Assembly (NCBI GenBank): GCA_030686995.1
Contig: CM060691.1
Coordinates: 92,569,743-92,633,742 of the forward strand
Direction of reading: 5' to 3'
DNA length: 64,000 bases
Origin: Artemisia argyi
Taxonomy: Eukaryota > Streptophyta > Magnoliopsida > Asterales > Asteraceae
Below the pieces are notes generated by a model. That model made no database searches. It had not been told where the DNA came from and was given only the letters and a program-made list of their open reading frames with translations. The position numbers were made by a program, and so were the translations under genes. Of the stretch, positions 1 through 9,914 are shown in pieces; the first letter of the stretch is position 1; every line of letters starts with the position of its first letter.

Positions 1-2042
1 AAAAATAAATGACAATCTTGAATCATTAAGTTAACATGTCATTGTTATTAACCTCATACATATAACAAGTATTAAATTTGATGGAGCACATTCCATAAAC
101 CTTTACTTATTTTTCTTTATTAAAAAGAGTGGTTGTGAGGGTAAAAAAAGGATTTTGAACTTATATCGATTCATTATTCAAATTATTATTGATATAATTA
201 TCGAATCTAATTGACAAGATTTTGAGTGTGGACATGAAATTGGATTATTCCTTATTTGTTTAGCTTCAAGATATAACATAACATATCATCTTGAACCTAC
301 ATATTCAATCACACTCGATTAGTATGAGAATAATGATATCCTTATCAAGACGAAAAGAATATGCATCGGATCATAACTCACACTTGTGTTGATGATGTCA
401 TATTGAGTCTTCTTGTCCAAAGGTTGAGTTCCAAACATTAAACTAATATGTTTAAAAGATGCTTAAAATACACAACGAAGTAGGATTGACGACTTGGATG
501 TTTCATCCGAAATATTCAACCAATTTACATTGCAACGTATTTGTAAATGTGTCATTTCCGAAAAACCAAACACGAGCAAACATACAACATATGTAGCCTT
601 TGCTCATGAACGAGTCAAGACTCGAAATCACATGTCAAGTAAGAACATCGCATATAATACATCATCAATCTTTAAGAAGATAACATGTATCTCAAAAGGA
701 TAATTTATACAACGTGTGTCACTACATAAACAAGTAAAATTTGTAAATCACATTATAACTAAAATACTTGTTCTCATTAGTAACTCATAAGAGTGAAAAG
801 GTAGTTATCTTAAACAAGCATGTTTGTCAAATGATACAATATGTTTTCTCTCAATAATACAAAGTAAAAGATTACAAGATCAATTAAGGTAATTAATCTT
901 TATTAGACTCTCTTTCTCAAGATTTACTATGGAGTATTCTTGAAACCAAAACATATTAAAATATCAACCCAACAAACAAAGATGTCATCTATAAGGTTAT
1001 GTAATACACCATCAAAACCAAACAACCTAAAAATCTCAAACACGTGATTTAAATATTGTACTTGCGTTTGTTAGGATGTGGTGTAAGACATGTCATTCTC
1101 ATTAACCGACTTTTAATATATTGATAGTTGAGTTATATTAGGATATGTTCTAGCTGAATTGGCCAATATCATCTTTGGAAAACCTCGATGAGAAAATATA
1201 GGAATTCCAATTTTTCTAATATGAGAATGGCTACTGGAGAACCTATTGCACTAGAAATTCAATTTAACCTAACCGTTGAATTGCTTCCGGGAGAGAAGTT
1301 GGGTTTGTGGTAAATCCGTAATAATGGTCGTGTTTAGCCTTAATCAAGCACCGCTAGTAATAGTCTCATATCCATTCTCTAACATGAAAAATTGCCATTC
1401 CTACATTTGACTAAAGACATTTTACATCGATGATCTTCGTCTCCCGTTAGGATTGGACTTTAAACAAATAGTAATTTGGATTTTCCTTGACAAACCTATA
1501 TTACTTGCATATATGGGCTTGATGTTTGAAAACAACAACTTGTTCTTATGAAACTTGTTTAAATGTCTTGATGCTCTATTAAATGCTTAATGCCTGCTTG
1601 CTTAATTATTGGATGCATGTTCATTAGAAAGATCCTGCTTTATGCCCATGATACATGCTCTTATGTGCTATATGTCAACATGTTTTACTTAATGATTGTC
1701 TTCATAGTAATCATGTTTTGTATGCATCTCTTTACATGGCTTACATGTTATTTGTGCACCTAAACTATGTTGGACTAGGTATGCCTTTGATGATACCTCC
1801 TAGATGTCATATAGTCTTACATGCTAATATCCTTGATGTTATGTGATGCATGTTTAAATGACTTATATGCTTAAATCTTTGATTCTTAGGTAACTAGGCT
1901 TATTCCTCCTAACACTAGATCATAATCATCCTTTAGGGTGTCTAGTATCACAATCTCGTCTTATTACCTAAGCCATTCCTTAATCATTTGATTACTCCTA
2001 ATCTAGGAAAAACAGAAAACTGGAGAGACTCTGCTCCTTACT

Positions 2043-2115
2043 GACGGCGGTCCCTTAGTGCATTGGCGGTCCCTTATCTTTAAAGGACCATCCAGTGATT
2101 TAAAGGACTGTCCCT
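2043..2115. repeat. Cluster of GGCGGTCCCTT / GGACCGTCC-like inverted motifs
   Basis: Two copies of GGCGGTCCCTTA are followed by AAAGGACCATCC and AAAGGACTGTCC, which are near reverse complements of the first two, so the block can fold on itself. The same motif family recurs inside the LTR at 4390-4460 and 5400-5471. Confidence 0.6.
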
Positions 2116-2190
2116 AGTAAAGGTGTCACGAACTGGTTCACTGCTTTTCCTCTTCTGCAATACTTTGAACCATCCTACATCATGCCTTGT

Positions 2191-2191
<1 letters not shown>

Positions 2192-2223
<32 letters not shown>
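2192..2223 (+). repeat. Poly-A tract (32 bp)
   Basis: An uninterrupted run of A. It could be the tail of an old retroposed sequence, but no element body was recognised next to it. Confidence 0.9.
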
Positions 2224-2226
<3 letters not shown>

Positions 2227-2568
2227 ACAAAGAAGCATCTTCCTCATAACCTTTCATCACTAAAACCTCAAACCACCAATGTGAAATGAAAAACCAAGTT
2301 ATCCTTTGTTCTACCAATATCGAGTCATCCACCATTTTCATGCCCTCAAAGAAACCAAGAGTCATCCACCAATAACTCCACCTAGCCATCTTCACAAGAA
2401 GATTCTACCATGTAACCAAACAAGTGTGTCATTACCACTACAACCTACCCCAGTGAGGTCAAACCACCTTTCATGATACATAAACCTATGTTCACCCCTG
2501 TGTCGCTCGTTGAAACAAAGGGCAATTGTCATATCCAAACACTCATTTGTCTATGTCGTCAAAATTCA

Positions 2569-2796
2569 AGTGAATTTCATTATGAAATTTGTCTTTTCCA
2601 CATTCTAGCAAGTGAAGAACACAAATAAGATATCCAAGCTTCAAGTGTTATCAAACCATCACCATCTCATGTCACATATCAAAGTGAATTTCATTATGAA
2701 ATGCGTCTTTTCCACTTCCTAGCAAGTGAAGAACACAAAGAAGATATCCAAGCTTCAAGTGTTGTCGAGTCATCACCACCTCATTTCATATATCCA
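2569..2796 (+). repeat. Imperfect 114-bp tandem duplication
   Basis: A block starting AGTGAATTTCATTATGAAA at 2569 is repeated at 2683 with a handful of substitutions. The second copy is open in a frame giving a 69-residue peptide (2701-2910), the first copy is not. I recognise no protein domain. Confidence 0.75.
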
Positions 2797-3537
2797 CCTT
2801 CGGTCGTCAACCAACAAAACACCTTAAAATTCCATGATTCCCAATCATCCATTATCCTAACCTCAATCCTCAAGAACACTCATTGTCACCAACATATCCA
2901 CCTCCAATGATGAATCCAATATAATTGGTACCACCCATGAAAATTCCTTCAAAAACTCCTTCGTAAGAGTCCATAGTATCATCCTTCTTCCTTTGTCACA
3001 TTTACATATGTGATGTCTCCCATTCCGTCGATCTATTCAACGATTCCTTTTTAAGGATACTCATATTCCGTTGAATCCTTTCCTCACTCATTGTACGTGC
3101 AAACATTCCTTTCATTATCCCCACACACATCTATAACCACCAACTTCAATTATGAAGTCTCCTATCTTCCGTCTCATCTTCACACCATCCTTGCCAAACT
3201 TTAGCTCAATACATACTCTCTTTATTTCGGTTCATCCCTATCCACTACTAGAGAGTCATCTTCATCCATATCTAGGAGCATATCATCCTCATCCCATATC
3301 ACCTAGACACTAGACACTTATGATGGAAGATGTTAGAGAATGGTGTGTTAATCAACTATTATATGTTTAGTTTCAATCCCTCTCATGCCATGCTTTAGAA
3401 TAATCATATTTGAATCATGCATGTCTTGCTATATATATCATTATTATATATGTGCACTTGTCTACTAACTTTGTTTTGTAGTATTACTTCATTGCTCGAT
3501 TCTTTGGTAGCCAAAACTAGTTTTGAGCATACTCCAA

Positions 3538-4006
3538 GGGGGAGCATTTGCAAGTGTTGCCGCATCTACATACCTTCTTGCTTGAAACTAACCCTTGATG
3601 TAGGTTATGAAGGATGCAATGAGCTAGGGGGAGCTCATGGATATGCTAAAGTCAATAAGGATGAAATAAGCTAGGGGGAGCTCAGAAGTAGTTGGCTAAA
3701 TGGTTCGGAGTTGGTTAAACCATGGCGGTAAGAGCAAGGCTTCACTAGGATGATGCACGCTCAATACTTTAAATGATGAAGGTCGGGATAGTCTAATACA
3801 TTCGGAGATCATCTTTCACTCTATATGCTCAAGATTGTCCTCTCTAGTTATCATCTCAAGTTGTTCTCTCAAGCTCAAGATCTACCTCAACATTGGTGAA
3901 ACCTTTTTACTTTGACAAAAGGGGGAGAAAGGAAGTGTATACTAGTAACTTCTACACTTTACTATGAGTTACGGTTTACATATTTGTCATCATCAAAAAG
4001 GGGGAG
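3538..4006 (+). repeat. Five GGGGGAG polypurine tracts
   Basis: GGGGGAG occurs at 3538, 3627, 3674, 3921 and 4000. The last one abuts the LTR and is the likely functional second-strand primer (polypurine tract). Multiple polypurine tracts upstream of the 3' LTR are a described property of Sirevirus elements. Confidence 0.75.
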
Positions 4007-4389
4007 ATTGTTAGTGCAAACGTTACGACGTTTAATCTATACAATGTCTTTGTGTTTTAATGATGACAAATATGTAACTTGTAATACATAAAGTAAAGTG
4101 CACAAGTTACTTGTTCACACATCAACGTCTCTCGACATCACTTCAGGTATGTACAAACACTATACCAACTTTGTTAAGTGATCAAAGAAAAACCTGTTGT
4201 CCTTAATCTTTACATTTTATAAAGGTGACAAAACATTTTTACAAAAATAAACTAGACAAATTATTTTTGTATTTATAAAGAAATGTTTAATAAGAAAAAT
4301 AAATCTGAATTTGAATCTCAAAATGTCCATACAGCCTCATTCCCGCTCAAATCAGATAAAATTTCACCAAGTAACATTTCACCACTAAA

Positions 4390-4460
4390 GGACAAAAACT
4401 ATCGGGATAGTCCCTTAAATATAAGGGACCGTGGGACCGTGGAAACTTTAAGGGACCGTC
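4390..4460. repeat. LTR hairpin cluster with AAGGGACCGTCC motifs
   Basis: GTCCCTT and AAGGGAC at 4410-4429 form a 7-bp stem, followed by GGGACCGTGGGACCGTGG and AAGGGACCGTCC. A sister cluster lies at 5400-5471 in the same LTR. Palindrome-rich LTRs are reported for Sireviruses. Confidence 0.65.
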
Positions 4461-4478
4461 CACGCTCCTCAAGCAGTC

Positions 4479-4486
4479 TATAAATA
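4479..4486 (+). promoter_or_regulatory. LTR TATA box
   Basis: TATAAATA preceded by a GC-richer stretch and followed by AT-rich sequence, in a position suitable for LTR-driven transcription. Inferred from motif only. Confidence 0.5.
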
Positions 4487-4869
4487 CTGACCCATTTTCA
4501 TTAGAAAAACTGATCCTCTTTGTACAAAAATTCCCTAGTCTTTCATTTTCATTCTTTGATCACTATAACTCTTTGGTATGTGTTTATAAGTGATCCCGTC
4601 ATCCACTCCATCATGTGCAAGAGAATAACACTCGAAGTCATCAAGAATCGAAGTGTTACAGGTGTCCACATACAAACGTAACAAATGTTATGGGTATAGG
4701 TTCTGTAATATAGTAAACGTTTTTGTCTTGTGTGTGAGTCGAGGATGGGGTTATGTGTGTGAACTTGGAAGGTGATGTAGATCCAAGAAATCTTGTAACT
4801 AGAATAGGTCATGTAATTGTTGTATGGTGTGTGGTGTCCTAGTATGTAAGTTAGGACTTAGTTGAGTTG

Positions 4870-5040
4870 GTGTGTGAAGGCTTGGATCAGGTGATGATCT
4901 AAGTGTGTCTCGTGTGAAGGCTTGGATTGGGTGAATATCCAAGTTTGTCTTAGTGTGAAGATTTAAGTGAACGGGAGTGCTCGTTCGTGTGAAGGCTTGT
5001 ATCGTGTGTCGATCTAAGTGGGACAAGAGTGCTTGTTCGT
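4870..5040 (+). repeat. Degenerate repeats of a GTGTGAAGGCTTG-headed unit in the LTR
   Basis: The phrase GTGTGAAGGCTTG with a following GATCTAAGTG-like tail occurs three to four times between 4870 and 5040 with imperfect spacing of about 45-60 bp. Confidence 0.6.
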
Positions 5041-5399
5041 ATGGCCACTTGGGCCTTGGTATAGATTGGTTCTAGCTAGGATTAGGACTCGACATCCGCT
5101 TAGTGTCGTTAAACTTGGTGTAAGCTCGTGTACCGTTTGTTCCGCCTAAAGGGAGCGTGTTGATTAGTGAAGTAACTCTCGAGTGTGGTACTCGGGGAGT
5201 GGAGTAGGACGAAGAGGTGCTTCGTGCCGAACCACTATAAATCATCGTGTCCGGTTTGTGTTTTCTCTTCCTTGCTCTTTATTTTCTATACTTGCATTAT
5301 ATGTTTGTGTGGCTTGGTGTGTATGTGCTTGTGATATCAACTAGTTAACTTAGAAATACAAAACATAAGAAAACTCAATAACACGTAACAAACTCACAG

Positions 5400-5471
5400 A
5401 CGGCGGTCCCTTAAATAGGGTGGCGGTTCCAAATATATATGGGACCGTCCAAACATTTCAAGGACCGTCCA
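5400..5471. repeat. Second LTR cluster of GGCGGTCCC / GGGACCGTCC inverted motifs
   Basis: GGCGGTCCCTTAAA and GGCGGTTCC are followed by GGGACCGTCC and AGGACCGTCC, so the block can form a stem with a short AT-rich loop. Confidence 0.65.
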
Positions 5472-5650
5472 CAATGTAATCACAAATACCTAAGTACTTT
5501 TAATCTCGTGATATGCTTATGCTTATATGATTGCTTGTTATGAGTGACATAACATCTATTCATATTTAGTCACGATTGATCGAAAATATGATACGAAACA
5601 TTTTAAGTTTTAAAGAGGAACGTATTCACCCCCTCTACGTTTCTACAACA

Positions 5651-6217
5651 AGCAAGTGAGGTATCACAATCAACAATGAATAGTAGAGGTCTAAGCAAGA
5701 AGAGGGTTAAGAGAAAAAGCAAGGTTTCCAAGTGAGTAAACACCATTGTGATGGTGCAATAAACTTATTTGGTTATTTGTTTGTGTGTTTTAACACAATG
5801 AGTGTATGGATTATGTAACTGAATTTCTGTCTTCTAGACAATAATTTGTACGTGGTTTGTTTTTAGACTTTGATTACTTAGGAATGGTTTTTGTTTTCAT
5901 TTGGGGTTACAATCATCATTTGCTGCATAATGCTCTGCACAATTCTAAGACTTTATTTTGACTTTAGTAAGTTAAAGTTGATAGGGAACCAGAAATGAAG
6001 TTTGCTGCATAGTGATTCTGCAATTAAAATTAACATTATTGACTACATTGGTCTTCTTATAATAACAACAAGCAACTACGATAATCCCACTATAATGCCA
6101 AAATCGAACACTTTTTATTAACATGATACGGTCAATACAAACCAGGGATGACCTTAAACCCTGTAATGATACAACCTAGAAACATATCACACCACATCCA
6201 TACCAACCTAAACCAAC
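5651..6217. other. Intergenic, nothing recognised
   Basis: AT-rich DNA between the LTR and the GRF pseudogene. No gene, repeat with readable ends or RNA gene was seen. Confidence 0.6.
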
Positions 6218-6508
6218 TTAAAGACAATGAAAAAAAAATACCCAACTTAAAATTAAAAACTTGTTCAGCTTCTTCAACTGCTGATCCTTCTCCCTCATCA
6301 ACCTCAACAGCTCCTCCAACTCTTCTTGAAGCTCATTCCTCGCCCTCAACTGGCCAGGAATCACAGCGACTGCTCGGCAATACATTGGAGGATCCGTCCA
6401 TCCAATAAACCCACATGAAGGACAACGGTAGAATCGTCGTCCTGGGTTCATGTTTGTCCAGCTTGTTTTTATTGTTGCTTATTTCCCACAATCACAAATC
6501 AAGACCAT
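6218..6508 (-). pseudogene. GRF-type zinc-finger protein, interrupted by a stop
   Basis: From the upstream start at 6508 the minus strand reads MVLICDCGK, then a TAA stop at 6479-6481, then continues in the same frame. After the stop come KTSW, NPGRRFYRCP, CGFIGW and DPPM, the hallmark order of the plant GRF zinc finger (CxCG...GRRF..CP...C.F..W.D). A glutamate/leucine-rich coiled coil and a short hydrophobic C-terminal segment follow, the usual architecture of small plant GRF proteins. The first zinc-ligand pair lies before the stop and the rest after it, so translation from the next ATG (6451) would give 77 residues lacking half the finger. It is most likely a pseudogene; a short intron hiding the stop is possible but I see no good splice sites. 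GRF fingers bind nucleic acid in some proteins; this one's role is unknown. Confidence 0.75.
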
Positions 6509-7587
6509 ATTTTTACCGGATACTGGAAAGTGTGAAAGAATGTGATGAAAAGGTCATATTTTATTACTGGAAAGTTTGTAAAAGTGAAAACTTTCTATTG
6601 CAAATTTAGTCCTTCAATCTACAGTGTACTTACACTTATAATTAGTGCCCAGGAAACCGTGAAATGACAATACTACCCTAAATGACGTGGCACTTAACGA
6701 GGAAACAAACGAAAAAACGCTCTTGGTGGCTATTTTGCACTTTTACGTAATGTTAGTGGTTTTTTTGCACGCCTTTATGACTCGGTGGCTTTTTTGCGAT
6801 TTCGTGATACCTTAGTGACTATTTTTGCAATTTAATTGGCTGAAAGATAACTATTTTTTTTTTTTTTTTTTTTTTTCACAATTAACTTCCGAAACATGTT
6901 ATCCTACATCAAAAGTTTAATTTTCCTGCCATTTGCCATTTGGACTTGCTAAGTTGAATCTCCTGGTTTGATACGTTAGTCAATTAAAATACTTCCCTTA
7001 ATATATGCCCATTCCAATAAATATTGTCGTTTACGGAAACCCATTTGTATACGTGATATGGCTATTCATTAGATCGTCTTTAGGTGGAATACCAACAATA
7101 TGTTGCATGGTTCGATTATAACTCAAGACTATTCATATCCCATGACCTAAGCGATGTTGCCAACATTGTCCCCTTCCGCGGTTGCTTTTGATCTCCAAGT
7201 TTTATAATATTGCAGGTGGCCAAAGTGCCAACTAAAAAGTCGGATTACAATTTTTTGGCATTTTTGTAGTCGACCTAAATTTCCAAGACTTGGTTTTTGA
7301 TATGTATATAGAAAACTTCTTTTGAAAGATGTAGAATTGTACTAGTAGATGATAAACATATATTGATAATATAAAAAGTAGTACTTTATCATTTGCGCAA
7401 GCGATAGTGGACTAAAAGCAAATGAAAGAAAAAAAAGGCAACTATTCATCATTTCTATTTTTCTTTACTACAACCGTTGGCCAACGGGATTTAATTCACA
7501 AAATGCCCGGCAACAAAATTCAAAATTCGACCAACATCAACTAACAAAAGCAAAAGTTGCCTTTACCTTTTTCAATCTCCTTTTCCA
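6509..7587. other. Intergenic; low-complexity repeats only
   Basis: Around 6720-6830 a phrase like GTGGC(T)ATTTTTGCA recurs loosely. A poly-T run lies near 6857-6877. Positions 6900-7587 hold AT-rich sequence, the distal part presumably the promoter region of the following gene. Confidence 0.5.
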
Positions 7588-7588
7588 C

Positions 7589-7595
7589 TATAAAC
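7589..7595 (+). promoter_or_regulatory. TATA box of the MGCC gene
   Basis: TATAAAC lies about 60 bases upstream of the chosen ATG at 7651, in a C/T-rich setting typical of plant core promoters. Confidence 0.5.
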
Positions 7596-7650
7596 ACTAA
7601 CTTATACTTTCAATAACTTGCATTATCACAATTTTACTAAGTTTTCTCAA

Positions 7651-8454
7651 ATGGGTTGTTGCATTAGCAAATGTACACCACCAAAGAGGAAATCATGTCA
7701 TAACCCGAGTGTCGAAGACAAGCTTGTGATCTCTCAATCGCTGCCATCTACTCCAACATCTCCACCACGAAAGCGTAAAACCATCCAATCTCCACCTTCC
7801 ATAACCTCGTCTACATTTACATGTTCTACACAAAGTAGTACTTGTGGTTCTTCTTCATTGTCAACGGCCTCTTCTATTTCATCAGTTGGATTTTCAAAAG
7901 TAGACCGCTCGTTTTCAAATGACTTTTTGCAATCTTGTGCTATTGAAAATCCACAAATAATTGGTTTAGACCCCATCAAGAAAATTGTAGAAGTGAAGCA
8001 AGCTACTACTCCTGGAAGCACACAAAAACGCGCACGTGCAAGCTCTCCAACTCTAACAAGACAAAAAAGCTTTAGAGTTGAGAAAGAAAGAGTGCTAAAT
8101 ACTATTGGGAATGGGAGAAATATGACCATGAGATCACCTTCTCCTAGTAGAAGATTCAATGGATATACAAGCAACTATCAAAGACAACCAATGGTGTACT
8201 CAACAAACACGCGCAATGAGACTAATCGTACAGTAAAGATGAGTGCACGACCACCAAGTCCCAACCGCCACGTTATTAATAAAGAAAGACCCCTCTATGT
8301 GAAGAACAAAGAGAGATTTGGGTATGATGTTGGTTCAAAAGTAGAAGATGTTCAAGTTGGTCAAGTGTTGTCTAAAGTGGATTATACAGGGCCAATTCCT
8401 ATGGAGGATCTTGATAATCCTCATATAGCTTTGGATTGCTTCATTTTTCTATGA
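7651..8454 (+). CDS. MGCC-type acylated, Ser/Pro/Arg-rich protein (267 aa)
   Basis: A single open frame. I chose the ATG at 7651 over one 33 bases upstream because it gives MGCCISKC: glycine 2 for N-myristoylation followed by cysteines 3, 4 and 8 for palmitoylation, a standard plant plasma-membrane anchor. The body is disordered and basic: a Ser/Thr-rich stretch (residues about 40-85), then SP/SPSRR repeats such as ARASSPTLTRQKSFR (about 130), RSPSPSRRF (about 165) and RPPSPNRH (about 205), which look like phosphorylation sites. The acidic C-terminus reads PMEDLDNPHIALDCFIFL. No catalytic domain is visible. It resembles uncharacterised plant proteins often labelled serine/arginine repetitive matrix-like; its function is unknown and I infer only membrane association. 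No stop or frameshift was seen, and a TATA box sits at a proper distance, so it is probably an expressed gene. Confidence 0.8.
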   Translation: MGCCISKCTPPKRKSCHNPSVEDKLVISQSLPSTPTSPPRKRKTIQSPPSITSSTFTCSTQSSTCGSSSLSTASSISSVGFSKVDRSFSNDFLQSCAIENPQIIGLDPIKKIVEVKQATTPGSTQKRARASSPTLTRQKSFRVEKERVLNTIGNGRNMTMRSPSPSRRFNGYTSNYQRQPMVYSTNTRNETNRTVKMSARPPSPNRHVINKERPLYVKNKERFGYDVGSKVEDVQVGQVLSKVDYTGPIPMEDLDNPHIALDCFIFL

Positions 8455-9002
8455 AAAAAGTAGCTAGAAACATTAATTTGACGTTTATAGGGGATTTTTA
8501 GTTCTTTTCATTCTTCTTTTTGAGTGTTTTTTGTGTGTGAATTCATATTTTTTTGAATTTGGGAAAGAGAGCTTGGATTTTACTCAAGTGATTCTCCTTG
8601 TTTAGCCTTTGCGAGTATTATTATGTAAATTGCCTATTTAATATTTATATGAACCAAGGTATGAGACACCTTTGCGAGAACTAGTCTATATTTTTATGTA
8701 AATTATAAATTTAGGCTCTAACAATTGCATATTCTTGTTATGAATTTTTAGAGTACTAGCGTACTGCCTTTACAGCCCAATGCTTGATAAATCTAGATAT
8801 ATAGATTACTTAGTATCGTCCCCTATCTCGACCTTTTTATTATTTGGTGCGTTGCTATGAATGATTGAGTAGTATTTTGAAACATGATAGAGTACTAATT
8901 AACAAGCTAATCTATCTGTAACGCTACATGAAAATGTATTCCACAAGACAACAAACATATATATTTAGGGAATATATTTATTGACCATAATAAGGCAGAC
9001 GT
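8455..9002. other. 3' UTR and intergenic DNA
   Basis: Sequence after the MGCC stop codon is T-rich and probably includes its 3' UTR and poly-A signals (around 8630-8660). No other gene was seen before the LTR at 9003. Confidence 0.5.
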
Positions 9003-9496
9003 TGTTGATACAAAAGTTGGGTTTACCTTGTTTGGACTCCTGCTCTCGTACTAATTAGAACTTTAGTGCTTGTGATACGTGCGCACTAAGAAAGCAAATA
9101 ACACCGTTAGGCTTATCGTGGGATTGTCTCCCACGATTAGACTTCGGCGTGAGAGTAAGTAATCGGTTTAGGGTTTAGTTGAAGAGTTAGGGATTGTGTA
9201 AATCGGACCTTTTCATGAGAATATATCATTCTATATATAGGGCGCAGAAACCGTGTAGGTATCTTGCTCCTTACTCTTCGCACTCGTGGTGCTTATCTGG
9301 GGTAAGGATATCTATTCCGTAAATAGAAGATCCTTATCCATTAGCCGTGTTTTTGGTTGGGTTTTGGGCTTCGTGAGCCCAAGCCGTTGGTAATATGACC
9401 CAAGTCATTTGTCATGATAACCCACTCGTGGTGGGTTTGGGCTTAGTAATGTCTATAATTTGGGCTCGTGGCCCAACTATAGGCTATACGTCATCA
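9003..9496 (-). repeat. 3' LTR of the Tat-like element
   Basis: Begins TGTTGATAC and ends ACGTCATCA on the plus strand, matching the copy at 19066. It contains CTATATATAG, which reads as a TATA motif on both strands. Confidence 0.9.
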
Positions 9497-9509
9497 TGTC
9501 CCCCCAGTC
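9497..9509 (-). promoter_or_regulatory. Polypurine tract of the Tat-like element
   Basis: On the minus strand ACTGGGGGGACA directly precedes the 3' LTR, as expected for the plus-strand DNA primer. Confidence 0.75.
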
Positions 9510-9663
9510 TAGTGTGCGCGGCTCGTAGCCGCGGATACTAGACTAATGAAACTAGCGGCAAGCGTGGCGGGAAGAAATTAAATACTTCCCGCCAAAAAGG
9601 TAGGAACATTGTACCAAGTCCCAAAATATCACAAAGGGTGCTTCGAAAAACGGGGAGGCTATC

Positions 9664-9779
9664 CACGTGTGCCTCGAGAGAAGGGGAAAAGTGCTTGTAC
9701 CTTCCATCTCCCAGCCACACGTTTGTTAGTGGGATCCACGTGGCATCCCATTTAGGGTTTCTTGCCGTCTTATATAAAT
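9664..9779 (+). promoter_or_regulatory. Promoter-like block of the antisense ORF: two G-boxes and a TATA box
   Basis: CACGTG occurs at 9664-9669 and 9737-9742, and TATATAAAT at 9771-9779, about 140 bases before the ORF start at 9915. The block lies inside the retroelement, oriented against gag-pol, and does not depend on the LTR. Inference from motifs. Confidence 0.55.
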
Positions 9780-9914
9780 CACCGCCCTCTTTTCACTGTG
9801 GTTCACACAGTCAAACGTTTTTTCACCATTTGCAAAATTCTAAAAGCTTCTTCTCTTTCAGTCTTCTATTAGGTATCTGCGCGTGCGCATGATTTAATAT
9901 TCCTTTGTTGTAAA

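Larger units (their letters stand above)
1..4008 (+). mobile_element. Decayed internal 3' part of a Sirevirus-like Copia element
   Basis: This stretch lies directly upstream of a 3' LTR and its polypurine tract, so it should be the internal region of that element, but no gag, integrase or reverse transcriptase can be recognised. Positions 1-2040 show only AT-rich DNA with no convincing gene. Positions 2250-3350 are C/T-rich on the plus strand with short broken reading frames and a 114-bp duplication. Positions 3530-4008 carry five GGGGGAG tracts. Repeated polypurine tracts before the 3' LTR are known for Sireviruses (Copia superfamily); that lineage call is an inference from this motif layout. 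The boundary on the left is outside the window, and part of 1-2040 may be unrelated DNA. Confidence 0.5.
4009..5650 (+). mobile_element. 3' LTR of the Sirevirus-like Copia element
   Basis: The LTR begins TGTTAG directly after AAAAAGGGGGAGAT and ends CTACAACA, giving matching TG...CA inverted ends and a length of 1642 bp. It contains a TATA box at 4479-4486, two clusters of GGGACCGTCC-type inverted motifs, and degenerate repeats at 4870-5040. The 5' LTR is not in the window, so the TSD cannot be confirmed; the five bases after the LTR are AGCAA. Confidence 0.7.

Noticed and set aside
3417..3674. 85-codon open frame upstream of the Sirevirus-like LTR
   Set aside because: It spans the polypurine tracts, has no recognisable domain and lies in untranslated retroelement sequence.
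7734..8174. 146-codon open frame antisense to the MGCC gene
   Set aside because: Shadow of a biased (Ser/Pro/Arg-rich) coding region; no domain, no promoter, and the sense strand has the better supported protein.
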